Source: Prostheceraeus crozeri (Eukaryota; Platyhelminthes; Polycladida; Euryleptidae). From it: a DNA stretch of 64,000 nucleotides. The notes beneath the pieces were generated by a model. It ran no database searches and was not told where the DNA came from. It saw nothing but the letters and a program-made list of their open reading frames with translations. Shown here piece after piece: positions 54,653 through 64,000 of this stretch; positions within the stretch are counted from its first letter, which is position 1; each line of letters starts with the position of its first letter. Location of the stretch: assembly GCA_907163375.1 (NCBI GenBank), contig CAJQUW010010382.1, forward strand, positions 85,266-149,265, given 5' to 3'. The translations under genes were made by a program, and so were the position numbers.

Positions 54653-55845
54653 TTTAATCGAATTTCAAATTTTCAAAAACAAAGGTAGTCACAACTCACA
54701 TTTTTCATTGCCGAAAATTCTGTAGAGCTACAGCAATGCTCCACGGTACCTCAATCACCTTCACATCAAGTTTCATCAAAATCCAAACAGTGCCCTGTCC
54801 TACAGAGAATTTATAAGCTAAAAATAACAGCCTGCGCAACTGATTTTCAAATTTTCAAAAACACAGCTAGCCACAACTACTGTTCCTCGATGCAGACAAT
54901 TCCGTAGAGCTACACCAACGTTCTATGGCATCTCACTCACATTTGAGTCAATTTTTATCAAAAGCCATGCATTGCTTTGTCCTACAGGGCCTACACAAGA
55001 TGACCTCTTTAATCGAATTTCAAATTTTCAAAAACAAAGGTAGTCACAACTCACATTTTTCATTGCCGAAAATTCTGTAGAGCTAAAGCAATGCTCCACG
55101 GTACCTCTATCACCTTCACATCAAGTTTCATCAAAATCCAAACAGTGCCCTGTCCTACAGAGAATTTATAAGCCAAAAATAACAGCCTGCGCAACTGATT
55201 TTCAAATTTTCAAAAACACAGCTAGTCACAACTACTGTTCCTCGATGCAGACAATTCCGTAGAGCTACACCAACGTTCTATGGTATCTCACTCACATTTG
55301 AGTCAATTTTTATCAAAAGCCATGCATTGCTTTGTCCTACAGGGCCTACACAAGATGACTACTTTAATCGAATTTCAAATTTTCAAAAACAAAGGTAGTC
55401 ACAACTCACATTTTTCATTGCCGAAAATTCTGTAGAGCTACAGCAATGCTCCACGGTACCTCAATCACCTTCACATCAAGTTTCATCAAAATCCAAACAG
55501 TGCCCTGTCCTACAGAGAATTTATAAGCTAAAAATAACAGCCTGCGCAACTGATTTTCAAATTTTCAAAAACACAGCTAGTCACAACTACTGTTCCTCGA
55601 TGCAGACAATTCCGTAGAGCTACACCAACGTTCTATGGCATCTCACTCACATTTGAGTCAATTTTCATCAAAAGCCATGCATTGCTTTGTCCTACAGGGC
55701 CTACACAAGATGACCTCTTTAATCGAATTTCAAATTTTCAAAAACAAAGGTAGTCACAGCTCACATTTTTCATTGCCGAAAATTCTGTAAAACTGCACCA
55801 ACGTTCTGTGGCATCTCAATCATATTTACATCACGTTTCGTTGAA
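54653..55845. repeat. Dimeric satellite: 355-bp higher-order repeat of two ~173-182-bp monomers
   Basis: TTTAATCGAATTTCAAATTT recurs at 54653, 55008, 55363 and 55718: three units of exactly 355 bp plus a partial one. Each unit contains two diverged halves, both starting with TTCAAATTTTCAAAAACA (offset 182, then 173 bases) and both containing TAGAGCTACA and TTGTCCTACAG-like or CTGTCCTACAG words. Copies of the same half in different units are nearly identical, while the two halves differ clearly: the hallmark of higher-order repeat amplification. Confidence 0.93.
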
Positions 55846-55980
55846 ATGGCCTACTGATTGAAAGTTTGCCGTTTTCAGACACACTGCCATCCACAACTCC
55901 TTCGCATCTTTGCGGACTTTTTCTGCTGCATGATATGCATTCTGTAGTGAGGTCAGATGCGACCACCCGTTTTTGTTGAG
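55846..55980. other. Short linker between satellite and hairpin
   Basis: Partial, diverged continuation of the satellite followed by unrelated sequence; no gene. Confidence 0.4.
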
Positions 55981-56047
55981 TGGGACCCACTACGTAGGGG
56001 AGGAAGTATAATTTTTTTATACTTCCTCCTCTACGTAGTGGGTCCCA
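55981..56047. repeat. Near-perfect 67-bp hairpin
   Basis: TGGGACCCACTACGTAGGGG plus AGGAAGTAT is followed by a T-rich loop of nine bases and its inverted copy ending GTAGTGGGTCCCA: 29-bp arms with one mismatch. The stem would be very stable. It may be a minimal snapback MITE. No target duplication was identified. Confidence 0.85.
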
Positions 56048-56529
56048 TTTAATTTCCCATTGTATTTCCGAAAATTCAAATTGTTGAAAATAATCAAAAT
56101 AAGTTTTAGTCTTGTGATGTAATTCTACAAAAAAAGAGCACCAACATGGCACCGGAACCTAAAATGACATCAGGAAAAGAGCAAAAATGTTTGGAAGATG
56201 CCAAGAAGACTTCATTCAGAATAGTGCTCACTGAAAACTAGGTTTTCTACATAGTTGTGCAATCTTTCATAGTACATTTTCCCAAAGCCACCCTCTAAAA
56301 CCATACTCTCCAAAAATGAGTTTCATACCGTATTATACACGAGCTTGCACAGTAGAGTTAGCAAAAAAGTATTTCAATCCGTTTGTTTAAATAATACACT
56401 ATCAATTCAGTTTTCAGCATGCCTCATCGTTGACAAAAAAGATACACAGCACCTTTAAAACGTCAAGAAAAGCATGAGTGATTCTGTCTCAATTGTAAGC
56501 AAAGCCTGCCACACTTTCACATGACGATT
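56048..56529. other. Non-coding spacer
   Basis: No repeat or gene recognised apart from decayed edges of the next array. Confidence 0.4.
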
Positions 56530-58560
56530 CTCGAAGCGGCACCACAAAAACGGCAACCAACCGGTGACTCTGACAAGAAAAACAATTCATGCAATCATGG
56601 AATGTTTTCTGTCAATGTTTGTGTCGTGCAATCATCGAACCAATTTTGAAACTTTTACATATTGTCTTCGCAACACAGCTTCATGACGTCAGCAAGACAT
56701 TTGCTACCCTAGCTGAATTGCAACCAAAGTCTGTTCATACCCTCTCATAATAATACTCGATAGGGTGCTACAACGCAACAAGCAACGGACAGCAAGGACC
56801 TGTGAAACAACTCATGAAATCATCGGAATTTTCCATCATCTCTCGAATTTCACGTCATTTTCTTCGCAACATGATTTCACATTGTCAAGAAAAACATTAG
56901 TGATTCCGCTTCAATTGCAACCAAAGTCTGTTCATACCCTCTCATAATAATACTCGATAGGGTGCTACAACGCAACAAGCAACGGACAGCAATGACCTGA
57001 GAAACAACTCATGCAATCATCTTAATTTTCCATCATCTCTCGAATTTTTTTCACGTCGTTTTCTTCGCATCAGGAATGCAACTTCATGGCTTCAGTAAAA
57101 CATTAGTGATTCCGCTTCTTTTGCAACCAGAGTCTTTTCATACCCTCTTATCACCATTCTCTAAACGACTTTGCAAACCAACATCCAACCGGCGACTCTG
57201 ACATGAGAAACAACTCATGAAATCATTGGAATTTTCCATCATCTCTCGAATTTCACGTCGTTTTCTTCGCAACATGATTTCACATTGTCAAGAAAAACAT
57301 TAGTGATTCCGCTTCAATTGCAACCAAAGTCTGTTCATACCCTCTCATAATAATACTCGATAGGGTGCTACAACGCAACAAGCAACGGACAGCAATGACC
57401 TGAGAAACAACTCATGCAATCATTGGAATTTTCCATCATCTCTCGAATTTCACGTCATTTTCTTCGCAACATGATTTCACATTGTCAAGAAAAACATTAG
57501 TGATTCCGCTTCAATTGCAACCAAAGTCTGTTCATACCCTCTCATAATAATACTCGATAGGGTGCTACAACGCAACAAGCAACGGACAGCAATGACCTGA
57601 GAAACAACTCATGCAATCATCGGAATTTTCCATCATCTCTCGAATTTCACGTCATTTTCTTCGCAACATGATTTCACATTGTCAAGAAAAACATTAGTGA
57701 TTCCGCTTCAATTGCAACCAATCTGTCCACACCTTCTTATCACCATTCTCTAAACGACTTTGCAAACCAACATCCAACCGGCGACTCTGACCTGAGAAGC
57801 AATTCATGCAATCATCGGAATTTTCCATCATCTCGTATTTTTTTCAAGTCGTTTTCTTCGCATCATGAATGCAACTTCATGGCTTCAGTAAAACATTAGT
57901 GATTCCGCTTCTTTTGCAACCAGAGTCTTTTCATACCCTCTTATCACCATTCTCTAAACGACTTTGCAAACCAACATCCAACCGGCGACTCTGACATGAG
58001 AAACAACTCATGCAATCATTTGAATTTTCCATCATCTCTCGAATTTTTTTCACGTCGTTTTCTTCGCATCAGGAATGCAACTTCATGGCTTCAGTCAAAC
58101 ATTAGTGATTCCGCTTCTTTTGCAACCAATCTGTCCACACCTTCTTATCACCATTCTCTAAACGACTTTGCAAACCAACATCCAACCGGCGACTCTGACC
58201 TGAGAAACAACTCATGCAATCATTGGAATTTTCCATCATCTCTCGAATTTCACGTCGTTTTCTTCGCATCATGACTTCACATCGTCAAGAAAAACCTTGA
58301 TGATTCTGGCTCAGTTGCAAACAATCTGTCCACACCTTCTCATGATAATACTCCACAGGGTGCAACAACGTAACACGCAGCAGACAGCAATGACCTGAGA
58401 AACAACTCATGCAATCATCGGAATTTTCCATCATCTCTCGAAATTAACGTCATTTTCTTTGCAACACAACTTCACAACGTCGGCAAAACATAAAATGATC
58501 CTGCTTCACTTGCAACCAAAGTAGGTCCACACCTTCTCATGATCATTCTTAGGAGCACGC
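56530..58560. repeat. Satellite array, 195-206-bp monomers of two types
   Basis: The anchor TTGCAACC (TTGCAAAC in one unit) falls at 56718, 56915, 57121, 57318, 57515, 57712, 57914, 58120, 58315 and 58510, giving units of 197, 206, 197, 197, 197, 202, 206, 195 and 195 bp. Two interior versions alternate: type A (ATACTCGATAGGGTGCTACA) and type B (CATTCTCTAAACGACTTTGC). Order by unit start: A, A, B, A, A, B, B, B, A-like. A diverged copy precedes the array. All share ACAACTCATGCAATCAT and TTTTCCATCATCTC words. No coding function. Confidence 0.92.
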
Positions 58561-58599
58561 CCGTTATCTACATTCATATACCGGAGCCCGACCGATGAC

Positions 58600-58885
58600 G
58601 AAAATTGGACGCTCGAAGACACCCGTAGTCTGAATTCATGCACTCACGCACTCTACTCCGGTTGTCTAAATTCTTGCCTTGGACACCTGATTTCAGACAT
58701 CGGGTGTGTTCAGGCGCACAAATGTATACCTTCAGAGTGCTCCGGCGTATGAATTTAGACATCGGGTGCGCTCAGTCGTGTGAATTCTGACCTCGAGCGG
58801 GTGTACATGTGCGTGCTCGGTCGCATGAATCTAGACCGCGGCGGGCTTGCTCGTGCTTGTGAATCTAGGCCTCGGGCATTGATTA
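58600..58885. repeat. Degenerate minisatellite, ~50-60-bp unit, GC-richer
   Basis: About five imperfect units built around TGAATTTAGACATCGGGTG and GCGTGCTCGGTCG-like words. Higher in GC than the flanking arrays. Confidence 0.6.
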
Positions 58886-59204
58886 GTGTGATCAAACACA
58901 GAAAAAGTTATGGGAAATGCAAGAAACATACATCAATCCATCATATCTACAAAATCCGAATCGATAGCTCTGCTCATGACGGTCATCCCACACAATTTCA
59001 TCTGTATTCACTCAAATATTTAAACTCCGGATATCTCTACAAAGGAAGATTTCTATGAGAGTTGTCACTACATATCAATGCACATGTATATTCACACGAA
59101 TCTGTGGATACTCACCTGATCCAAACCTCTTGATCATCTTTTTCATTGCTCATTTCAATTCGAAATCTCAGAATTCAAGTGCTACATGTCGCCTATTAGT
59201 CAGG

Positions 59205-60760
59205 GAGTTGTGTGGGTAAGTTTAGTTGTGATTGAGGCAGGATCGTCAAAGTTTTGGCCACCGCTGTGACTGCCATTTTCAGATGCAGATCCACAATTGA
59301 AATGATGCTGTGAGCATAGATCTACACTGTACTGGACCAAGTACTTTATCTCGGAGAAGTGGTTCTCAAGCTAGAGTTATCCTTTGCTCTTGTGTTTTGA
59401 AACGCTAAGGAGAATGATACTGAGGTTTTGGGCAACTGCGGTATTGATTGAGGCAGTAGGCCTACTAACAAAGTTTTTGGCTGACAGCGTGAATATGATC
59501 GAAAACAATTTTTTGTAAAAATGGTGAAAATGTGTGATGATTGCGTGAAATTTTCTCCGGCCAGATTTGCCGGTTAACGCTTGTGTTTTGATACTCCGGA
59601 GATAAAATTGTGAATGTATGGGGTAAGTTTGGTTTCAATTGAGGCAAATTCGCAAAGTATTCGCTGTAGATGTAAAGTTGTTCTTGAAAATTATAGTTTT
59701 GTAATTGGTGAAAACGTGTGATGATAGCATGCAGTGCATGTCAGGCCTGAGTTGTGCTGTTGTCTTTCGATGTGCTCTGCAGAATGATAGTGAGTTGGTT
59801 GCAGTTGAGACAATACTATCAACGTTTTGACTGACAGTGTAAAGAATTGTGCGAAAAATACAATTTTTGCAGAATTGGTAAAGGCGTGTGTTGATTGCGC
59901 GAGGTGCTTCCCATGCCTGGCTGATGCCAGTTTGGTTCGAATTGAGGCAGCATTGACAAGGCCTTTAGGTGTCGATGCGCTGCCTATTCAGATACAGATC
60001 CACAACTGAAACTGTAGCCGGAAATGCATCCATCCGACCAAGCACTTTTACTCGTAGAACCGCTTTTCCGCCCAGAGTTCCCATTTTCCTCTGCATTGTG
60101 AAACGCTCTACTAAATGACACTGAGAAGATGTGGGACAAGTTTGATTGTGATTGAGGTATTTCTGTCTGTCTGTGTACACAGACCAGCTATGTTGTTAAA
60201 GATATTCTTGTCATATTGGTGAAGGCTTGCTTAGAATGCGTGAAGTGAGCTAGGTTGGTGGTGATTGAAGCAGTATTGACAATTTTTTGCCTGACACAGG
60301 AGGTTCATGGTCATCTGTGGGGAAAAATTATTAAAAGTGAACTCCTTTTAGTAGGACGAACGTTTTCACAAAGTACGGTAGGCAAAATATGCATGCATGC
60401 GCATATACAAAGCCAACGTTTCTCGCAGTCTCTGTCAACTTCAAGTTGCAGTAGAAAAACTACTGCACCCTGAAGCTGACAGACTGTCGAAACTTAGACC
60501 TTATGTTTGACTTACCTTACTTTATTGAAACATTCATTCTACTAAGGGAAGTTGACGTCTTATATTTCTCCACACAAATGAGTATTGGCAAATTTGACTG
60601 TCGGTGTGCTGTAAAGTGATAATCTTTTTTGTAAAATTGGTGAAAACATGTAGTTATTGCGTAAAATGTTTCTCAGGACAGATTTGTCCGTTGGGTGTTG
60701 CTGTTTGAAGCGATCTAGAGAATGACACTAAGAAGGGATGCACCAACATTTTAAGCGAAA
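59205..60760. repeat. Old degenerate tandem array, ~110-216-bp spacing
   Basis: The anchor ATTGAGGCAG (or a close variant) recurs at about 59231, 59447, 59638, 59804, 59941, 60151 and 60263, with associated AATTGGTGAAAACGTGTGAT and AGAATGATACTGAG words. Divergence and uneven spacing show it is older than the two arrays to its left. A block without these words (about 60300-60580) interrupts it and contains the 60426-60486 hairpin. Confidence 0.75.
60426..60486. repeat. Imperfect hairpin with ~28-bp arms
   Basis: CAGTCTCTGTCAACTTCAAG...GCAGTAG pairs with CTACTGC...CTGAAGCTGACAGACTG around a 5-A loop, with a few mismatches. It lies in the block that interrupts the older array and may be the core of a small inserted element. 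Confidence 0.65.
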
Positions 60761-61120
60761 TTATCTATAATTTGAATGCTTTGGGTATTGATGATTTATT
60801 CAGTGAACTTTTTTATTAGGCAGTGGATATTACACGCGGTATTGAAGCCGGTACAAAAGTTTTCCATATCTATCAACACGCCTCATGTTTACTACCTACA
60901 AGCATGGCTGCAGATCATTCAATGTGACAAAAAAATTGCGTCAGAATGTGTCTTGACTCGCTGCTTGTCTTGCTTAGCCTTGCTTGGTTTATCTTCGTCT
61001 TCGATGTTTTATGAGATACTTCGTGATTTCTTTAGCGAAGCAAACTTATTTCCCTACGGTGTTTCGGAAACTCCTAATGTAACAAAGTTTAATTTAGTGC
61101 TTTATTTAATGTAGATACTT

Positions 61121-62020
61121 TCTTACCTGCTTATCTATTAGGTAGTCAGTCTTGCTGGCTAATTCGGTGTAATAGCCACCAGATTAAAATTGTTCCAGCT
61201 CAGCCAGTGTAATAGCCATTACCTATTAATTTTGTCCTAAAAGTCAGCCGGAAAATCGATCTCTCTCCAAACGTGACATATTTTGTACGCTCGCTCCACT
61301 TGCGAGTCGTACATGAATTATTGAACGCAAAAATACCCTCTTTTATGAGCTTTCTGGATTTTGTGTACTTTATTTGTTTTCATTTTGACCTTCGATGTAT
61401 TTTAGCCGCCACTACATGCATTTCTCTTTGTAGAAATAGTTGAATGAACGACCTACTTTCAATTGTTGTCGATACACTATTTAACGAAATGCTATATTTA
61501 CTAAAAAATGCCGAAACGATCTCCACGATGTCATAAATAACCGCAAATTGTTCAAAATCGATTGTAACGATGCTGTTCGGTGTATGCTTGCATTACACCA
61601 GCTGATGTCGTTCTTAAAACACATTAAATTCACCAAACTATATTTATATCATCAATTTCGTTAAGTCTGAAGTACAATTTCACTATTCAACTTGTTTATT
61701 ATATTAGAGCACGTGTCATTTCAGATAAATATTTTGCAGCTGACTGAAATTAAACTTCGCTGATTATTGTTACCATAGTGACGCTTACAAATGTAGCAGC
61801 AGTGAATTGCGGCGGACTAAAACAATTAATATCTTAGATAGGGATTCTCCATGTAAAACAAGAATTTTTGGCTGATGATTATGCGTTAAATATAAAAGTG
61901 TCCAAAGAGATACATATCAAGATAAAATACTCATACCTTAATATGTATTTGAGCAAAAATCTGGACCTCTACCCTCTATTTGCACGGTTCAGCCCTTATT
62001 GTCGACTTAGCACCCCGACT
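61121..62020. other. Right terminal region of the 53-62 kb unit
   Basis: Non-coding. Holds the inverted counterpart of 53465-53545 (at 61150-61245) and the right terminal repeat (about 61895-62020). Nothing else recognised. Confidence 0.5.
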
Positions 62021-62269
62021 ATATAATAATATATACATTGCGTGGTCGTGGTAGTGTGCAGACGTGCTAGTTCTCGCTCTTGCTGCTTGACAAAACCTTT
62101 TCTCGCTTGACGGTGTCAAGACAGTCACTATAGTGATATTTTATATCATTCGAATGGCCATAGCATCGTGCATTTCATTGTCATCAAAAAAATCGTCGGC
62201 ATTGCTTCTTTTTCCGGTTATTTTCATTTTTTCGTGTTTGCCAATTGGATAGAGCTCAGATTTACAGTA

Positions 62270-62561
62270 ATGTCGTGGAAAGGCAAGAAAGTTTCTATTG
62301 TCTGCACGGTATACATGCAAATCTTCTATTGATGGTTATCCGATAGTGTGTGCGTGTTGCAGCAAAGTATTTCACTCCAAGAATGACTGTTCCAATCTAT
62401 CAGCAAGTGCTTCCAAAGTTATAGCTTCATCAGAATATCTATGGTATTCCTGCAGTGATTGCAAGGATGTGAATGTAAAAGACATTCTGAACAGATTGAC
62501 CTCCATAGAACAGGATTTGCTACCTGTTAGTCCAGGCAATCTACAGCGAATTACGCTGTAA
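62270..62561 (+). pseudogene. PHD-like zinc-finger fragment, possibly LINE ORF1 N-terminus
   Basis: An ATG at 62270 opens a short frame; after a 1-nt frame change, the frame up to 62561 reads C-A-C-C, then 'VFHSKNDCSN', then 'LWYSCSDC', giving the C-x2-C ... H-x4-C ... C-x2-C spacing of a PHD/treble-clef finger, followed by a short coiled-coil-like 'VKDILNRLTSIEQDL'. PHD fingers head the ORF1 of CR1/Jockey-type LINEs, and no RT follows here. A host-gene exon is the alternative; no clear splice borders were found. Confidence 0.4.
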
Positions 62562-62803
62562 CCCGCCACAAATTGCAATAGTTTCAAGAGTGGGTGTATC
62601 TTGTAGAGAAAAAATCCCTTATCAACATATCAAAAATCTAGGAAAATCTGGTTAGTGGAACACCTTGAACTTTCCATTTGAAGTCACGAGTCTTTTCTAA
62701 ATATAAATACACGCTTACTCCAATGAAATCGCAGATATAGATCAGTATAGAAATACACTCAGATGTGTCCCCTGCCATAGGCAAATTTTCATCAATTTGC
62801 ATC
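62562..62803. other. Short non-coding spacer
   Basis: Nothing recognised. Confidence 0.4.
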
Positions 62804-62805
62804 TA

Positions 62806-63812
62806 CACTGTAAATCGCTCAATACCAATCACATACGAAGGATGCATACCAAAATATTTTTTGGTATATTTCTGTATTCTCTTGGTATATATTTGTATGC
62901 TTTTCGTATGTCATTTCAAATGTGGTATGCTTTGCATACTAAAGCCATACTAGCACAATATTAAAAGAAAGCATAAATCATTTCCAAAGAATCTTGATTT
63001 AAGGCCTTTTGTCAATAAAGATCACACTAATGTTGCTACTATTCTGTAAGTAGTGAGATAATGACATTCAGGAGTCATACTTTCAATACTGAATTCGATT
63101 TTAATACATGTAAGTCTAAGACATTTCATGAATAATCAATAAGTATTCAACTATCAACAATTATGCATTATGTAATTATGAAATAGAGCATATTATCAAT
63201 CCGAAATGAAAATACATTAAAATTCATGAACGCAAAAATAGTTATGTTTGAGATATATAAGTCAACATGATTGTACGAAAGATATCGTTAGAATGAACTG
63301 ATGTTTATCAACTTGGCTCATAAAGTAGAGCTAACTAAACGTCCTGTTAATGTTGCTAGTCAAGTAGCAACGACGATAATCTCGTCGAGCATTAAATTCA
63401 CAATAAATCTAATCTAGTTAAATATCACTCTATCAAACAAAAAACATTCGCGACTGGTATTGCTGAAAAATGCTATTTGACAGCAGTATGTAATACACAT
63501 TTTTTTGCTATGTGACTTAAAGCTGCACATACCAAATACATACCAGAGGCATACGAATAAGGATGGATTTGCATCGGGTCTCGTATATGAAACATACCAA
63601 CAACTCGTATGTCAGTGTAAAGCAGCCAATCACAGATAGAATAGTTCGTATCGCTACATACCAATCACATACGAAAGTAAGTGGGATTTCGTATGAAAAA
63701 CATACCAGATCTCTGTGAGCATACGAGAATCTCGTATCAGATGTTAGTTTCAAATTGTATGTGATTTTGGTATATGTTTGTATGTAATTTTCGTATCCAG
63801 CGATTTACAGTG
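62806..63812. mobile_element. Tc1/mariner-type MITE, 1007 bp, TA-flanked
   Basis: Ends CACTGTAAATCGCT (62806-62819) and its exact complement (63799-63812), each flanked by TA (62804-62805, 63813-63814). The interior near both ends is crowded with CATACGA and CATACCAA words in both orientations (62822-62945; 63520-63795). No transposase. Confidence 0.82.
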
Positions 63813-63814
63813 TA

Positions 63815-63935
63815 CACTGTAAATCGCTCACTACCAATCACATACGAAGGATGCAAACCAAAATATTTTTGGTATATTTCTGTATTCTCTTGGTATATAT
63901 TTGTATGCTTTTCGTATGTTATTTCAAATGTGGTG
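63815..63935. mobile_element. Second copy of the same MITE (left part)
   Basis: CACTGTAAATCGCTCACTAC starts immediately after the shared TA and follows the left ~120 bases of the first copy almost base for base, up to TTTCAAATGTGGT, where the match breaks. It is either internally deleted or continues beyond the window in another form. Confidence 0.75.
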
Positions 63936-64000
63936 GCACAATCAATCATTGTGCTTTCGTAATGCTTGGAATATGAAAAATCACGCATTTGATCAACCAG

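Larger units (their letters stand above)
53175..62020. mobile_element. ~8.8-kb unit with related inverted ends, filled with tandem arrays
   Basis: Left AGTGGGGGTGATAA followed by ACCGTGCAAATTGAGGGTAG is mirrored at the right end (complement AGTCGGGGTGCTAA, then ACCGTGCAAATAGAGGGTAG). Similarity continues for ~100 bases to GATATGTATCTCTTT. Further in, an inverted GGCTATTACACCG-containing block (53465-53545; 61150-61245) and a directly repeated block (53565-53810; 60910-61120) also pair up. No transposase, polymerase or integrase was seen inside. Ends starting AG and the size could suggest a Polinton-like or other large non-autonomous element, but the 6-bp flanks (ATTATT, ATATAA) do not match, so the type is open. 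Confidence 0.5.

Noticed and set aside
1-64000. CRISPR arrays, operons, prophage or other prokaryotic systems
   Set aside because: Gene density, intron-like signals, AT-rich non-coding DNA and eukaryotic transposon families show this is animal nuclear DNA. The tandem arrays have long contiguous units, not short repeats with unique spacers.

Overview
This is a window of metazoan nuclear DNA, probably from a marine or other aquatic invertebrate. It is AT-rich, has no prokaryote-like gene density, carries a possible spliced exon, and is almost entirely built from transposable elements and satellites. The mix includes many Penelope-like elements (PLEs, both canonical and permuted Naiad type), PIF/Harbinger, hAT, piggyBac, pogo and IS630/mariner DNA transposons, a CR1/Jockey-group LINE, foldback elements and nucleosome-sized satellites. 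This points to an invertebrate genome, but I cannot name the species. No intact host gene was recognised. The one non-transposon coding candidate is a 136-bp exon-like island at 52157-52292 (- strand).

Layout. 0-8 kb: a decayed IS630/Tc1-like transposase (361-1365), a nearly complete Naiad PLE with N-terminal GIY-YIG and C-terminal reverse transcriptase (3537-6275, -), and a tRNA-like SINE relic. 8-20 kb: small non-autonomous transposons, including a MITE inserted into a dispersed repeat whose empty copy lies at 13.3 kb, a hAT MITE, a foldback element with a pogo-like MITE inside it, and two PLE endonuclease remnants. 22.5-24.9 kb: a whole piggyBac element with TTAA duplications. 25.2-27.9 kb: a PLE remnant bounded by inverted repeats and split by a hAT element with a perfect 8-bp target duplication. 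29-35 kb: a duplicated 0.8-kb repeat, more PLE endonuclease remnants (one split by a MITE with a perfect 8-bp duplication) and a well-formed hammerhead ribozyme candidate at 33217-33279 (-). 36.8-38.3 kb: an inverted-terminal-repeat element with a nested MITE.

38.5-49.9 kb is the most informative block. Two directly repeated copies of a ~1.7-kb segment bracket, within a few bases, a pogo-like transposon with terminal and subterminal repeats and a nearly full-length transposase. Each copy carries the same Harbinger-like MITE. In the left copy this MITE was later hit by a LINE, and in the right copy by an inverted dimer of two truncated Penelope copies; each insertion has its own target-site duplication. 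The order of events can therefore be read from the sequence, and transposon-mediated duplication is the likely mechanism.

51.8-62.0 kb: an inverted-repeat element enclosing the exon-like island, then a ~8.8-kb unit with ~100-bp related inverted ends. Its interior is a run of four different tandem arrays: a dimeric 355-bp higher-order repeat, a ~197-206-bp array with two monomer types, a short minisatellite and a degenerate ~110-216-bp array. The window ends with a PHD-like zinc-finger fragment, possibly LINE ORF1, and two related MITEs meeting at a single shared TA.

The genes here do not form a host pathway. The relations among them are nesting, duplication and mobilisation. PLE sequence occurs at eight or so separate loci, an unusually high density for one 64-kb window.
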